A stretch of 39,991 nt of DNA from assembly GCA_020444205.1 (NCBI GenBank), contig JAHLLJ010000020.1, positions 1 to 39,991 on the forward strand, given 5' to 3'. Each line of letters begins with the position of its first letter. Position 1 is the stretch's first letter. This document shows, one piece after another, positions 13,860-23,937 of this stretch. The notes under the pieces are model-generated. The model ran no database searches, was not told the origin of the DNA, and worked only from the letters and a program-made list of their open reading frames with translations. Made by a program: the position numbers and the translations under genes. Origin of the DNA: Deltaproteobacteria bacterium. Its GTDB lineage: Bacteria > Desulfobacterota > Desulfarculia > Desulfarculales > Desulfarculaceae.

Positions 13860-16664
13860 ATGGAAACCTGGGTAAACAACGCCTGGATCATTTCACTGGT
13901 GAGCGGCTCCATGTGCCTAACCGCCGCCATCCAGCTTTGGCGCTACCGGGATTCATGGCAGGTCAAGAGCCTGGTGGTCATGCTGCTGGACCTGTTCCTG
14001 TGGGCCCTGGGCTATGGGATGGTCTTGAGGTTTGCCGCTACCCCCTCAAAGATGTTGTGGGTCGGGGTGGAGATGACCGGCGTGGCCATCATTCCCGCGG
14101 CCCTGGCCATGCTGGCCCTTAGCTACTCTCAATGGGTTTCCCTACTCAACCGCAGAGTGGTTGCCTGCTTGTTCGTGCTGCCGGCAATCACCGCTCTCCT
14201 GACCTGGACCAACGGATATCATCACCTAATTTTCGGTCATGTAGCGGGCGCCCCGGGCGTCAATGTGCTTCGGCCCGATTTCAAGGCGGGTTTTTGGATA
14301 CTCTATCTGGCCTACCCCTACCTGGTGTCCACGGCCTGCATAGTGATCATGCTCCACTCCCTCGTTCGTCTTAAAGGGCAGCCAAAACATGAGCTCCTGT
14401 TCATCCTGTTGAGCTTTTCCCTGCCGACTTTTTTGGTGTTTTTGTACCACTTCCGGCTGTCCCACCTTGAGATCCCCGACCCCACCACCGCATCCTTTGC
14501 CGTGGCCGCCCTATTCGCCTTTATCGCCATATTTCGTTATCGCTCTCCCAAGACCAGCGCGGTGGACGATTTTGGAAAAGCAATTGAGGTCAATTTCAAG
14601 ATTCAGGTGGTACGCGCCCTGACCGTGGTAATGATCCCTACCTTCACCTTTTTTGCGGCCAGCAACCTTGACGGTGGGTGGTTTTTTGCCGGCACCATCA
14701 ACGTCCTGTGCCTGGCCCTCATAGTGATCTTCGCTGTTCTAATCGTCAACGCCCGGTCCATGAAAAGCATAGACCGGTTGTTAAAAACCAGCGTGATCCT
14801 TTTCGTGGTCTTTTTGGGGATTCTGTGCATCTACTTTTTAAGCTACGACCTAAATAGCGGCACTATTCTATGGTCTTTGGCCATGCCCTTGGTGTGCATG
14901 CTGGCCTTTGGCCCCAACTGGGGCCTGGTCCTCGCCCTGATGTATCAGGCGGTATCGGTCATGTTCAGCCTGCACATGGGCAACTTTGACCAGATTTACT
15001 TTTCCAGTTTCGGCATACGCTACATCGTGATCTATCTCATTTTGACCATCAGCTTGTTTTACATGGACAAAAAACGCCGGGAGTTCCTCAAACAAACCAC
15101 CAGCCAAAGAGACTTCCTGCTGGAGTCGGACCGGCGCTACCGTTGGGCCACCGAATCAGGCTCAGTGGGGGTGTGGGAAATGGATAGCCACGGACGCAGG
15201 ATGCACATCGACCGCAATATCCTCAAGATGCTGGGCCTGCCCCACAGTTCCCAACTTTCCAGCTTGGATGAGCTGTTGGCCTTGTGTCCACAGAGCCTAC
15301 GCCTGCAAGCGCGGCGTGGCTGGCGAACTCTGAGGACGGGCGGCCCGGAGCGCACCTCTTTTGAGATGCCCTTGTTGGACCACCAAGGGGAGTTGCACTG
15401 GTTTTTGATTCGCGGCCAGATGGTGGAGGGCGTGGAAAGGCTAGAAAGTTCGCTCTATGGGACCATCACCGAAATTACCGAACGCAAGCAAGCGGAAAAT
15501 GAAAAAAACCGGCTGGAGGCTCAGCTGCGCCATTCTCAAAAAATGGAGGCCGTAGGCACCCTGGCCGGTGGCATTGCCCACGAGTTCAACAACCTGCTGG
15601 CAGCGATCATGGGATATGCCGAATTGGCCCAGGATAAACCCAAGAACCAGCCCGAGGTGACCGAAAGCCTGGACCAGATCGTGGCCGCCTGTCTGCGGGC
15701 CCAGGAATTGATCACCCAGTTGCTTACTTTCAGCCGAAAGGGAGTCTCAGAGGTAAGGCCTCTGGAGGTCAACAATGAGATCCTGGCTGGGCAAAAAATG
15801 CTGCAAAGGCTGCTGCCCCGCTCGGTGGAGTTCATAACCGACCTTGCCCCGGAGTTAAAGACGGTCGAGGTATCGGCCAGCCATATAAACCAGCTTCTGG
15901 TGAACCTGGTGAGCAACGCGGCCCACGCCATGCCCCAAGGGGGCCAGCTGGACATAAGCACCCAAAACGTAAGTATTGATAAGATGCCCTGTCCCACCTG
16001 CGGTGAAAGCCTCAACGGTGATTACGTGCTTTTGCAAGTAAAGGACACCGGCCACGGCATGGACGAAGCAACCATGAGCCGTATTTTGGAGCCCTTCTTC
16101 ACTACCAAGGAAGTAGGCTCGGGCACCGGCCTTGGCTTGTCGGTGGTTCACGGCATTATCAGGAGTTATGGGGGCCACATAGTCTGCCAAAGCCAACCGG
16201 GGCAAGGCTCCACTTTCCAGGTGTATTTGCCGGTATATGGAGGCGCCGCGAACCTGGGCGGGCAGGACATGGACGATAGCGGCCCCTTGCCCGGCGGCGA
16301 TGAGACCGTTCTTTTAGTGGACGACGAAGCGGTGCTTTGTGATATGGGACGCCGCACCCTACAGGAAGCCGGCTACAAAGTATTCACCGCGGGCAGCGGG
16401 GAAGCGGCCCTGCAGACCTACCGGGAAAACGCCGCGCAAATAGGACTGGTGGTGTTGGACCTGGGTATGCCCGGCATGGGCGGCCAGGACTGCCTGAGCA
16501 CCCTGTTTGAAATTAGCCCCGAGTTGAAAGTGATCGTGCTCAGCGGCTACACGGCCGGCGAACATAGGCAAAGCGCCTTGCAGGCCGGAGCAGCCGCTTT
16601 TTTGAACAAGCCCACCCCCAAAGCCAAGTTCCTGCGCACTGTGCGCGAGGTGCTGGACGCCTAG
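13860..16664 (+). CDS. Membrane hybrid sensor histidine kinase (two membrane modules, PAS, HisKA, HATPase, receiver)
   Basis: A 934-residue hybrid kinase. Residues about 8-235 hold a seven-helix N-terminal module of the histidine-kinase 7TM type. A second hydrophobic module with about six helices spans roughly 250-395. Next come a PAS-like domain (about 415-540), HisKA with [14 protein letters not shown] (His574), HATPase motifs [16 protein letters not shown] and [11 protein letters not shown], and a receiver with DDE, Asp867 (VVLDLGMPG) and Lys917. A CPTCGES pair lies inside the ATPase domain, as often seen in this kinase family. The ligand is unknown and no output regulator is adjacent; a phosphotransfer protein elsewhere would be needed. 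The ATG has AGGA upstream. The 3' end overlaps the convergent cupin gene by 4 nt. Confidence 0.92.
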   Translation: METWVNNAWIISLVSGSMCLTAAIQLWRYRDSWQVKSLVVMLLDLFLWALGYGMVLRFAATPSKMLWVGVEMTGVAIIPAALAMLALSYSQWVSLLNRRVVACLFVLPAITALLTWTNGYHHLIFGHVAGAPGVNVLRPDFKAGFWILYLAYPYLVSTACIVIMLHSLVRLKGQPKHELLFILLSFSLPTFLVFLYHFRLSHLEIPDPTTASFAVAALFAFIAIFRYRSPKTSAVDDFGKAIEVNFKIQVVRALTVVMIPTFTFFAASNLDGGWFFAGTINVLCLALIVIFAVLIVNARSMKSIDRLLKTSVILFVVFLGILCIYFLSYDLNSGTILWSLAMPLVCMLAFGPNWGLVLALMYQAVSVMFSLHMGNFDQIYFSSFGIRYIVIYLILTISLFYMDKKRREFLKQTTSQRDFLLESDRRYRWATESGSVGVWEMDSHGRRMHIDRNILKMLGLPHSSQLSSLDELLALCPQSLRLQARRGWRTLRTGGPERTSFEMPLLDHQGELHWFLIRGQMVEGVERLESSLYGTITEITERKQAENEKNRLEAQLRHSQKMEAVGTLAGGIAHEFNNLLAAIMGYAELAQDKPKNQPEVTESLDQIVAACLRAQELITQLLTFSRKGVSEVRPLEVNNEILAGQKMLQRLLPRSVEFITDLAPELKTVEVSASHINQLLVNLVSNAAHAMPQGGQLDISTQNVSIDKMPCPTCGESLNGDYVLLQVKDTGHGMDEATMSRILEPFFTTKEVGSGTGLGLSVVHGIIRSYGGHIVCQSQPGQGSTFQVYLPVYGGAANLGGQDMDDSGPLPGGDETVLLVDDEAVLCDMGRRTLQEAGYKVFTAGSGEAALQTYRENAAQIGLVVLDLGMPGMGGQDCLSTLFEISPELKVIVLSGYTAGEHRQSALQAGAAAFLNKPTPKAKFLRTVREVLDA

Positions 16665-17074
16665 AGCACCTCCTCGTCTTCATATACATTGGCGATGCAG
16701 CACAAAAAGCGGCCCACCTCGCTGTCGCTGAGGTTCTTCATACCGTGGGGCTCCATGGAAGGGATGTACACGCTGGAGCCCGGGCCGCACACCTGGGTTT
16801 CGCTCAACTCGTCGCTCTCGGCGTCGTAGCCGTAGCACTCAAAGGTGCCTTCCAGGATGTACATGGTCTGGTGGTAAAAGTGGTTGTGTATGGGTATCTC
16901 GCCACCGGGCTGGGCGGTGAACAGCCTTAGCCCGTACTCCGGCGATCCGTGCCCGTCGTCGCCGCACTTGGACAGCCAGCGAACGCTGATGCCCTTTACC
17001 TCGTACATCTTGCCCCGGTAGGGGAACTGTTCGATCTTTACGTCCTGGGCGTCCAGGGCCTTGATGGCTTGCAT
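16661..17074 (-). CDS. Cupin-domain protein
   Basis: A 137-residue single-domain cupin. Motif 1 reads IPIHNHFYHQTMYILEGTFE (residues about 61-80), with HxH, a further His and the conserved Glu-Gly turn. Motif 2 is SVYIPSMEPHGMKN with the last His. The ligand set for a mononuclear metal appears complete. The start region (KIEQFPYRGKMYEVKGISVRWL) is typical of cupins related to dioxygenase-like or storage-type folds. It lies 37 nt downstream of the ftsH-side block on the same strand and is convergent with the hybrid kinase. The substrate is unknown. Confidence 0.85.
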   Translation of the reverse strand: MQAIKALDAQDVKIEQFPYRGKMYEVKGISVRWLSKCGDDGHGSPEYGLRLFTAQPGGEIPIHNHFYHQTMYILEGTFECYGYDAESDELSETQVCGPGSSVYIPSMEPHGMKNLSDSEVGRFLCCIANVYEDEEVL

Positions 17075-17111
17075 AGTGCAGGATTACTCCACCTAAGTTG
17101 TTAATGATCGG

Positions 17112-18992
17112 TTATGCCTCTTGCCCTGGTTCCTGGGCCGGCTCTTTATCGATCTCCGGCGGCGGAGGCGGCTCGGGCAAATCGCCTTCTGCTTCGGCCT
17201 TAATGAGCGCCTCGAACTCCTTGCCCTCGAGCACCTCCACGCTCAGCAGACGCTGGGCCACGTTCTCCAGCAGATCGCGGTGCTTGGTCAACAGGTTCTC
17301 CACCCGTTGCTCATGGTCTTCCATGAAACGCCTAATCTCCTCATCCAACGCGGCGGCGGTGGCCTCGGAATATTCTTGCTGAGACGGTGCAAAGGCCGAG
17401 TCCTGGGGAATGAACACCGGCTGGTTGCGGCGGCTGTAGGTAACCGGGCCCAGGGTGGTGCCCATGCCGTACTGGGTGAGCATGGCCCTGACCAGGTCGG
17501 TGGCCCGCTGCAAATCGTTGGCCGCGCCGGTGGAGCCTTCGCCAAATATGATATGCTCAGCCACCCTGCCTCCCAGCATCACCTCCACCTTGCCCTCCAA
17601 CTCGCTGGTGCTCATCAGGTAGCGGTCCTCGGTGGGGCGCTGCTCGGTGTAGCCCAGGGCGGCGATGCCCCTGGGGATGATGGATATTTTGTGCACCTTG
17701 TCGGCCTTGGGGGTGAAGGCAGCCACCAGGGCGTGCCCGGTTTCGTGGTAGGCCACCCGCTTTTTCTCTTCCGTGTTGATGACCCGGTTCTTTTTCTCCA
17801 GCCCGCCCACAATGCGGTCCACGGCCTCGTCCAGATCGGCCATGGTCACCTCGTCACGATTGGCCCGCGCGGCCAGCAGGGCGCCTTCGTTGAGGATGTT
17901 CTCCAAGTCGGCCCCGGAGAGCCCCGGCGTACGCTGGGCCAAGGCCTTCAAATTGACGTCCTGGGACAGCACGATACGCTTTGCGTGCACTTCCAAAATG
18001 GCCAAGCGGCCGTTGAGATCCGGCTTGTCCACCAGTACCTGGCGGTCGAAACGCCCGGCCCGCAGCAAGGCCGGGTCCAATATCTCGGGCCGGTTGGTGG
18101 CGGCCATGATGATAACCCCCACCCTGGGGTCAAAGCCGTCCATCTCCACCAAAAGCTGCTGCAAGGTCTGCTCGCGCTCATCATGCCCGCCCATGGCGCC
18201 CATGCCACGGGCCTTGCCCAGGGCGTCCAGCTCGTCGATAAACACTATGCAGGGTGCCTTTTCCCTGGCCTGTTTGAACAGGTCGCGCACCCGGGCCGCG
18301 CCCATGCCCACGAACAGCTCCACGAATTCCGAGCCGCTGATGGAAAAGAAAGGCACTCCGGCCTCTCCAGCCACGGCGCGGGAAAGCAAAGTTTTGCCGG
18401 TGCCCGGAGGGCCTACCAACAGCACGCCCTTGGGCATACGCCCGCCCAAGCGGCTGAATTTTTCTGGGGTGCGCAGGAACTGGATTATCTCCTCCAACTC
18501 CTCCTTGGCCTCGTCCACCCCGGCCACGTCGTCAAAGCGGGTAGGAATGTCTTCCTCGGCAAAGATCTTGGCCTTGTTGCCCGCGAAGTTCATTACCCCC
18601 TGACCGCCGGGCCCCATGCGCTTCATCATGAAGTACCACACCCCCAGGAACAGGAAGATGGGCACCATCCAGGAGAACAGGGTGCGCAGAAAAGTGGACT
18701 CCACCTCGCCGCGAAACTCCACCTCGTGCCCTTGCAGCTCCTTGGCCAAGTCGGGCGAGACCCGCACCGTGGTGAAGGTGACCTCGCTGCCCCGCTCATC
18801 GAGCATCTTTCCGGTTATGCGGTCTTTGCCAATGGCAATTTCCTTGACCTTGTCGGCGCGTACCTGTTCCAGGAACTTACTATAGGGAATCTGTTTGGGC
18901 CCGATCTGGCTGGAGATCACATTATTGAGAATGAGCACGAACCAGATGCCCAGAAGCACGTACCAGATGGAAAATTTATGGTGCTTTTCCAA
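17112..18992 (-). CDS. ftsH: ATP-dependent zinc metalloprotease FtsH
   Basis: A 626-residue membrane protease, normal in length, that degrades misfolded membrane proteins and short-lived cytosolic regulators. In order: membrane helix 1 (about 8-24), a short periplasmic domain, helix 2 (about 104-124), the AAA ATPase with Walker A GPPGTGKT (194-201), Walker [10 protein letters not shown] and the second region of homology around [20 protein letters not shown], then the M41 protease with HETGH (416-420). The start is a TTG at 18992 with an AAAGGG site; no better in-frame start was found. The gene is preceded by a promoter in the 135-nt gap after the methyltransferase gene. Confidence 0.97.
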   Translation of the reverse strand: MEKHHKFSIWYVLLGIWFVLILNNVISSQIGPKQIPYSKFLEQVRADKVKEIAIGKDRITGKMLDERGSEVTFTTVRVSPDLAKELQGHEVEFRGEVESTFLRTLFSWMVPIFLFLGVWYFMMKRMGPGGQGVMNFAGNKAKIFAEEDIPTRFDDVAGVDEAKEELEEIIQFLRTPEKFSRLGGRMPKGVLLVGPPGTGKTLLSRAVAGEAGVPFFSISGSEFVELFVGMGAARVRDLFKQAREKAPCIVFIDELDALGKARGMGAMGGHDEREQTLQQLLVEMDGFDPRVGVIIMAATNRPEILDPALLRAGRFDRQVLVDKPDLNGRLAILEVHAKRIVLSQDVNLKALAQRTPGLSGADLENILNEGALLAARANRDEVTMADLDEAVDRIVGGLEKKNRVINTEEKKRVAYHETGHALVAAFTPKADKVHKISIIPRGIAALGYTEQRPTEDRYLMSTSELEGKVEVMLGGRVAEHIIFGEGSTGAANDLQRATDLVRAMLTQYGMGTTLGPVTYSRRNQPVFIPQDSAFAPSQQEYSEATAAALDEEIRRFMEDHEQRVENLLTKHRDLLENVAQRLLSVEVLEGKEFEALIKAEAEGDLPEPPPPPEIDKEPAQEPGQEA

Positions 18993-19084
18993 GCGAAGCC
19001 ATCCCTTTCCCCGGCCCAGGTATTTCCCTGTGAACCACCCACCTGTGATCTTGCCGGGGCAATGGTTAACAAATGATTGTTTTT

Positions 19085-19113
19085 AGGTTACTATCAGGAC
19101 GAAAACCGGTCAA
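19085..19113 (-). promoter_or_regulatory. sigma70-like promoter for ftsH
   Basis: On the minus strand TTGACC (19113-19108), 17 nt, then TAACCT (19090-19085), about 95 nt before the ftsH start. The -35 is strong and the -10 weak. It lies in the only gap in this part of the minus-strand block. Confidence 0.4.
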
Positions 19114-19127
19114 TAGCCGCGCCTAGC

Positions 19128-20321
19128 TCAGGCACGGCTCCCCCATACGGCATAGATGGGGTCGGAATGGGAGTACTCGCCGTAGTGGCGGTCGTCTTCC
19201 GGGCGGGGCCAACCCCTTTGACTCAGGCTTGCCAATTGGTTAAAGGACCCGCTCTCGATGAAGTAGTCCAGCACCAGGCCCAATCTCTCGAAGTCGTGAA
19301 GTTCCTTCCATAGATGCACCGCCTTGGGCGGGAAGAAGCGGTTGGAAAAGGCCATGGCCAGCACCCCGCCGGGCCTGAGCACCCTCGCTGCTTCCAGGAA
19401 AATCTCCCTGGGTTGGGTCAGATACTCCACGCTTACGGTGCAAATCAACGCATCGAACGACTCGTCGTCAAAAGGCAGCGTCGGCTCCTGGTTGAGGTCG
19501 TGCACCACGGCGCGATCCACCTGGGGGTTGGCCTCCATCTCCTCCAGGTTCAGGCCCAGGCCCTTTACCTCGGCTGCCTCCAGGTGAACCGGCAGGTGGC
19601 TCTGATAGCTGCTCATCAAATCCAACACCCGCGAGCCGGGCGATATCAACTCCCCATATAGCGCGGCCACGTGGGCGCTGGCCTGAGAGTCCAGATGGCC
19701 CACCAGACGGGGCTTTTCATAAAAAGCCGCGTCAGGCACTTCCTCATCGCGCAGCAGGGCATCGCCGCCCAAAAAATCAGTTGGCTTGCCCCCTGCCCTG
19801 GCTTGCATGCCTGGGCCGGAGCACAGGCGCGACATCCAATCCACCCCTTGGCCGGTGGTCTTTTCCGGCGGCAGCCCGGCCTGTTCCACGCTCACTTTGA
19901 GCCGCAACTGCCTTCCCGCAAGGGGATGGTTGAGATCGGCGATCAGGCCGTGGAGTTCGGCGGCCAGGCAGCGAAAGGGCTCGGTGCTGCCCGGCGAAAC
20001 CCCGGGCACCCCGGCGAGCAAATGGCGGGGATAAAAGCGGCCCAAACGCGGCAGAAGCGCTCCGCCGGCGAACTGCTCCAGGGGCACGGTGCGCACCAAG
20101 TCCTGGGAGGGCCCGGGCACCGACTCAGCCGGGGTGGGCTCCATCTCCACGCTCTGGCCGTCTTCCAGGCCCTTTAGCGCGTCCAAAAGGCGCGGGGGAA
20201 GCATGTCGCCCCACAAGTCGGCCGGGGCATACATTACCTCGCGGTGAGCCGCCTCGGGGCTTTGCCAATCCAGCTCCAAGACCAGTCCGGCCGCGCCTCT
20301 GGGATCAACTCCTGGGCTCAT
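19128..20321 (-). CDS. FKBP/SlyD-like domain fused to a SAM-dependent methyltransferase
   Basis: A 397-residue two-domain protein. Residues about 10-150 look like a SlyD/FKBP-type prolyl isomerase: GDMLPPRLLDALKGLEDGQS, then TVPLEQF, then the SlyD hallmark DLNHPLAG (129-136) leading into a last strand. Residues about 200-397 form a class I methyltransferase: VLDLMSSYQSHLP (232-244), VHDLNQEPTLPFDDESFDALIC and RVLRPGGVLAMAFSNRFFP. The SAM-binding glycine loop is replaced by MSSYQ, which I recall as normal for this methyltransferase subfamily. The ATG overlaps the YceI stop codon. No signal peptide is seen. The isomerase may be inactive, serving as a binding domain; the methyl acceptor is unknown. 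Confidence 0.78.
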   Translation of the reverse strand: MSPGVDPRGAAGLVLELDWQSPEAAHREVMYAPADLWGDMLPPRLLDALKGLEDGQSVEMEPTPAESVPGPSQDLVRTVPLEQFAGGALLPRLGRFYPRHLLAGVPGVSPGSTEPFRCLAAELHGLIADLNHPLAGRQLRLKVSVEQAGLPPEKTTGQGVDWMSRLCSGPGMQARAGGKPTDFLGGDALLRDEEVPDAAFYEKPRLVGHLDSQASAHVAALYGELISPGSRVLDLMSSYQSHLPVHLEAAEVKGLGLNLEEMEANPQVDRAVVHDLNQEPTLPFDDESFDALICTVSVEYLTQPREIFLEAARVLRPGGVLAMAFSNRFFPPKAVHLWKELHDFERLGLVLDYFIESGSFNQLASLSQRGWPRPEDDRHYGEYSHSDPIYAVWGSRA

Positions 20322-20911
20322 TTGGACCGCACCAGCTCCAAGTGGATATACATATTCACTTTGTTACCCACCAAGCCCTGTTCATAGAACTTGCCGCCGC
20401 CCACATGGTAGTCCAAACGCTCTATGGAGAAACCGCCTTGGAATCCGGCAAGCATTTGGTCCTTGTTCATGGGGTTGGGCTTGGTGCCCAGGTGGGTGAA
20501 CACGATCTCCACCGGCCGGGTGACATTCTTGACGGTCAGCTTGCCCTTGACCGCGTACTGGTTGGCACCGCGCCTGGCAAAGCTGTCGCTCACAAAACGG
20601 ATCACCCGATAGCGGGCCACGTCAAAGAAGTCGGCGGTTTTGAGGTGCTTGTCCCTGGCGGCAATCCCTGTATCAATGCTGTCCACCTGGATGCTCAGAT
20701 CCACCTTGCTGCCCGCCAGGTCATCGGGGCTGAAAAATATCTTGCCGTCGAACTTGTGAAACTGGCCCATGACCGGAGCGAAGATGTGCTTGATGGTGAA
20801 GATGATCTGGCAATGGGGCGGATCAATGCGCCACTGGGGCGCGGCGGCCATGGCAGGAACGCTCAGGCCCAGAATAAGGGCCAGGGTGATAATCAGTCGC
20901 GCGGGTTTCAT
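20318..20911 (-). CDS. YceI-family periplasmic lipid-binding-like protein
   Basis: A 197-residue secreted protein of the YceI family, a lipocalin-like barrel that binds isoprenoid-type lipids in characterised members. A signal peptide (LIITLALILGLSVPAMA) is followed by the hallmark WRIDPPHCQIIFTIKH. The DLAGSKVDLSIQVDSIDTG and RDKHLKTADFFDVARY segments are typical of the family. I chose the ATG at 20911 with AGAGG upstream; the longer frame reading back to 21043 lacks a signal-like start. It overlaps the FKBP-methyltransferase gene (ATGA). The pairing of a periplasmic and a cytoplasmic protein is unexplained. Confidence 0.92.
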   Translation of the reverse strand: MKPARLIITLALILGLSVPAMAAAPQWRIDPPHCQIIFTIKHIFAPVMGQFHKFDGKIFFSPDDLAGSKVDLSIQVDSIDTGIAARDKHLKTADFFDVARYRVIRFVSDSFARRGANQYAVKGKLTVKNVTRPVEIVFTHLGTKPNPMNKDQMLAGFQGGFSIERLDYHVGGGKFYEQGLVGNKVNMYIHLELVRSK

Positions 20912-20987
20912 AGAGCCTCTCATTGTGCGGTTGGGTTTATGAGTAAAATTATGAGGCCTTGGGGCGCTCAAATCCAGGGCTGGAGGT

Positions 20988-22325
20988 TTATCCGGCCACG
21001 GCCCGCACCATGAAGAAGCAGTCTTTGTCCGCCCTGCCCACATACCCGCCGTCCAGGCTCACGTACCAGGCGGCCAGGGGGGTGGCCCAGTCTGAGGACC
21101 ACAAGCGCTGGGCCAGGGGGTCCAACAAGCTCGGTCCGCAAAAACCATCCGGGCCCTGAGGCGGCCCCAGCAAGGAGACAAGCTCTGAGACGGTGGGCAA
21201 GCGCCAATCGCCCCGCCCGCCCAAACGGCGCAGATTCAGAGCCCTCACATAGGCTGGGGCCTGTTCCCAGGCCAGAGGTTGAGGCGAACACCCGCGCTGC
21301 CACAGCAAGCCGGTGTCCAAATCCTGGGCCACGCCGGTCTCCTGTTCCCGTAGGCGCTGCTGGGGCCAGGTTTGAGGCCGCATAAGCCGGTCCAGGCCCA
21401 GGGCTGTAGGCGCTTCGGCCAGCCTGATGCGCGCTGCTTGGCTGCGAGTAACGGCATCGCCTTTTGCAGTGGCTTCAGCTTTATTCAGCTCCGGCCAGGC
21501 GGCGCACACTGCCTCGCGTTTTTGTTGCCACTGAGAGGCCAAGCCCTCCAAGGCCTGGGCCATGGTCTTGGCCGAAGCAAAGCGTGCGCCCGGTTCAGGG
21601 GCCATGGCACGGATTAGAAACTCGTCCCAGGCCGCATCGGCCAAGGGGGCCAGGGACGAAGCCGCGGGGCCTCCCGGCTCGGGCAGCTCGCCGGTAAGCA
21701 GGCGGAACAGGCTCACCCCCATGGAGTAGAGGTCAGCCCTGGGGCCCGTGCTCAATGGCTCTACTTCCTGCTCCGGCGCGGCATAGGCCGGAGAGCCCAG
21801 CACCAGGTTGGAGGGACCGGCCAGGCTCTCGCCCCGGCGGTGGCTCAGGCCCAGGTCGCCCAGGCGCAGCCCGTCTCCATCTCCCAGCATGAGATTGGCC
21901 GGCTTCAAATCGCCGTGCACCAGCCCGGCCTGGTGCAGAGCGCCCAGGGCAGCCAGGCTCTCTCGGCCATAGGCTATGACCTGGTCCATGCCCAGGGCGC
22001 GGCTGGGGTCATCCAGGCGCGGCCCTTCGCCGATGATATCAGCCAGGCTGAGGCAGAAGTGCTCCATGAGGTAATAGGACGGCGCATCCTCATGTACGGC
22101 CAGCACCCGCACCAGGTTGGGATGGCTCAGCCCGGCCAGGCTGTGGGCTTCTTCCAGGAAGCGGGCCAGCAGCTCGCCCCGGCCCTGCAGGGCCTCCAGC
22201 TCGGGCCGGGGATCGAACAGCTTCAAGGCCCGCACCGGCCCGAACTCCCGGCGCACCTTGTACACCCGGGAGGTGCCCCCCCGGCCCAGCAGGCCCAGCA
22301 CCTGGTATCCGTCTACGAGCTTCAT
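20988..22325 (-). CDS. Ser/Thr protein kinase with C-terminal DUF1566-type domain
   Basis: A 445-residue cytoplasmic kinase. The Gly-rich loop GRGGTSRVY (14-22), Lys35 in RALKLF, the catalytic loop HGDLKPAN (137-144) and the metal-binding DLG (157-159, in place of DFG) are present, followed by GSPAYAAPEQ and DLYSMGVSLFRLLTGELP. The HRD arginine is Gly, as in many bacterial members. Residues about 320-445 form a DUF1566/Lcl-like lectin-type domain: TGLLWQRG, GDWRLPTVSELVSLL, LWSSDW and ADKDCFFMVRAV. No transmembrane helix separates the two, so the second domain would be cytoplasmic. It lies 8 nt after the metallophosphoesterase gene, suggesting a kinase/phosphatase pair. Confidence 0.9.
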   Translation of the reverse strand: MKLVDGYQVLGLLGRGGTSRVYKVRREFGPVRALKLFDPRPELEALQGRGELLARFLEEAHSLAGLSHPNLVRVLAVHEDAPSYYLMEHFCLSLADIIGEGPRLDDPSRALGMDQVIAYGRESLAALGALHQAGLVHGDLKPANLMLGDGDGLRLGDLGLSHRRGESLAGPSNLVLGSPAYAAPEQEVEPLSTGPRADLYSMGVSLFRLLTGELPEPGGPAASSLAPLADAAWDEFLIRAMAPEPGARFASAKTMAQALEGLASQWQQKREAVCAAWPELNKAEATAKGDAVTRSQAARIRLAEAPTALGLDRLMRPQTWPQQRLREQETGVAQDLDTGLLWQRGCSPQPLAWEQAPAYVRALNLRRLGGRGDWRLPTVSELVSLLGPPQGPDGFCGPSLLDPLAQRLWSSDWATPLAAWYVSLDGGYVGRADKDCFFMVRAVAG

Positions 22326-22333
22326 GCCACCAA

Positions 22334-23062
22334 TTACAGTAAGCGGTCCGCGTTGAATCTGGGCAGGCCCAGGCGATGTATCTTGTCCACCGTGGTCTGC
22401 ACGTCATAAGGCACGCGGCGCACCTCCAGGGTGCCGGCCTCATGGTCCACGATGACGTACTTGGCCCTATTGTCTCCGTCCCTGGGCTGACCTACCGCGC
22501 CCACGTTTATCAGGTAACGGTCGCCCTTTTTAAGTTGGTTCATCCCTTGGCGCAGTTTGAGGCGTTCCAGGCCGCCCGAGGCGGGCAGATGGGCCATGGC
22601 CAACTCATGGCTGTGGCCCACCAGGCAAATGGGCTCGTCGATGAGCCCCATGCGCCGAAGTATTTCCCGGCGATCCAACTCAAAGTAGTAGGTGCGGGGC
22701 GAGTCCGGCGGCGCGCCGTGCACCAGGCGGCAACCATCCATCACCAGGAAGGTGGGCAATCCGGCCAGCCACTCCATGGAGGACTGGCTTAGCATGTCCA
22801 TGCACTGCTCCAAGGAACGGCGGGCAGTAGGGTTGAACCAGGCCAGCTCACCGCGTTTGCTCATGCCCAGCTCGTGGTTGCCCATAACGCTGGGCAGGCC
22901 CAGCTCCCTGGTCAGCTCCACGCAGGCCTCGGGGTCCGGGCCGTATCCCACGATGTCACCCAACAGGGCGATTTTATCCGCCCCGGCCTGGTCCACATCG
23001 GCCAGGACCGCCGTGTAGGCCTCCAGATTGCCGTGAATATCGCTTAAAACCGCCAGCCTCAT
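22334..23062 (-). CDS. Metallophosphoesterase (calcineurin-like, YfcE/MJ0936 type)
   Basis: A 242-residue cytoplasmic two-metal phosphoesterase. The metal ligands occur in order: SDIHGN (Asp8, His10), GDIVGYGP (Asp36), GNHE (61-64), VHGAP and GHSHE. The domain is complete. It lies 2 nt after the GT9 gene and 8 nt before the Ser/Thr kinase gene. It may be a protein phosphatase opposing that kinase, but members of this family also act on nucleotides and phosphodiesters, so this is inference from position. Confidence 0.92.
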   Translation of the reverse strand: MRLAVLSDIHGNLEAYTAVLADVDQAGADKIALLGDIVGYGPDPEACVELTRELGLPSVMGNHELGMSKRGELAWFNPTARRSLEQCMDMLSQSSMEWLAGLPTFLVMDGCRLVHGAPPDSPRTYYFELDRREILRRMGLIDEPICLVGHSHELAMAHLPASGGLERLKLRQGMNQLKKGDRYLINVGAVGQPRDGDNRAKYVIVDHEAGTLEVRRVPYDVQTTVDKIHRLGLPRFNADRLL

Positions 23063-23064
23063 GC

Positions 23065-23937
23065 TTACAAATCTAGCACAGCCTGGGGCTTGGGCGGAGA
23101 GAGATCAGCGTAACGAGCCTCTTGGGCGCCCAGCACGCGGGCTCTGGGACCCAGGGGAGACCATAGGCGCGGGTCGCTGGCCTGAAACACGGCCAAGGTT
23201 GGAGCGCCCAAGGCTGCGGCCAAATGGCTTACCCCGGAGTCCGCGCCCACATACAGGGACGCGCCCAGAAGAGCTCGAGCCAACTCGTCAATGGCCGGAT
23301 CAGCCATGAGGCGGTATTTGACGCCCTCCAGGGCGCTGGTTAGTTGCTCCCGAAAGGCGGGCTCTTCGGCCGGCCCCAATACCAGGGTAAGCGACGGATG
23401 CTCCGCCTCCAAACGGTGGGCCAAAAAGGCGGTTAACTCCGGGGGCAGACGCTTGGCCTTGCCCCCGCTGCCCGGGGCCAGCAAGGCTCCGAAGGATTGG
23501 GCAGGGGGCGTTACCAGGGGTTTTAGGGGATGGGCCTCATCTGCCAGGCCCAGACTCTCCAGTTGCTCCACCTGCCAGCGGCCCACCAACTTAAAACGGC
23601 CCTTGGGCGGGCGGGTGGATACGGCATACACATGGGGGATTGCTGCCTCGAGGTTGCGCAGCAGGGCTTGGTCCGGCGCGGCGGCAAACACCACCGCCCG
23701 CTTAAAGCCGTTCAGCCATTTTCGCAGAAGGGGCTCCATGTTCTGGGCGAACAAGGAGGCATAACCGGCTGCCTCGCGATCGTGCACCCGCTCGGGCGGC
23801 AGGATAAGGCGGCCCCACTCTCCCCTGCCCCACAGGTGCAACGGCCCCAAAGCGGCCAGCCGCCCCAAGGCGGGCCAGGAGAGTACAAAGTCGCCCAAGG
23901 CCCCCAAATGCAAGGCCAGGGTGGATTCCTCAGCCAT
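23065..23937 (-). CDS. Glycosyltransferase family 9 (heptosyltransferase-like)
   Basis: A 290-residue GT9-type transferase, slightly shorter than typical heptosyltransferases (about 320-350). The N-terminal GALGDFVLSWPAL corresponds to the conserved G-x-GD motif. The C-terminal YVGADSGVSHLAAALGAPTLAVF is the nucleotide-sugar binding signature of the family. It probably adds heptose or another sugar to lipopolysaccharide core at the inner face of the membrane. Its ATG abuts the stop codon of the OYE-type gene upstream and the next gene follows after 2 nt, so co-transcription is very likely. The acceptor is unknown. Confidence 0.88.
   Translation of the reverse strand: MAEESTLALHLGALGDFVLSWPALGRLAALGPLHLWGRGEWGRLILPPERVHDREAAGYASLFAQNMEPLLRKWLNGFKRAVVFAAAPDQALLRNLEAAIPHVYAVSTRPPKGRFKLVGRWQVEQLESLGLADEAHPLKPLVTPPAQSFGALLAPGSGGKAKRLPPELTAFLAHRLEAEHPSLTLVLGPAEEPAFREQLTSALEGVKYRLMADPAIDELARALLGASLYVGADSGVSHLAAALGAPTLAVFQASDPRLWSPLGPRARVLGAQEARYADLSPPKPQAVLDL

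Noticed and set aside
17121-19076. A 651-residue open frame on the plus strand opposite ftsH
   Set aside because: ftsH is unmistakable on the minus strand; the plus frame is low-complexity and without motifs.
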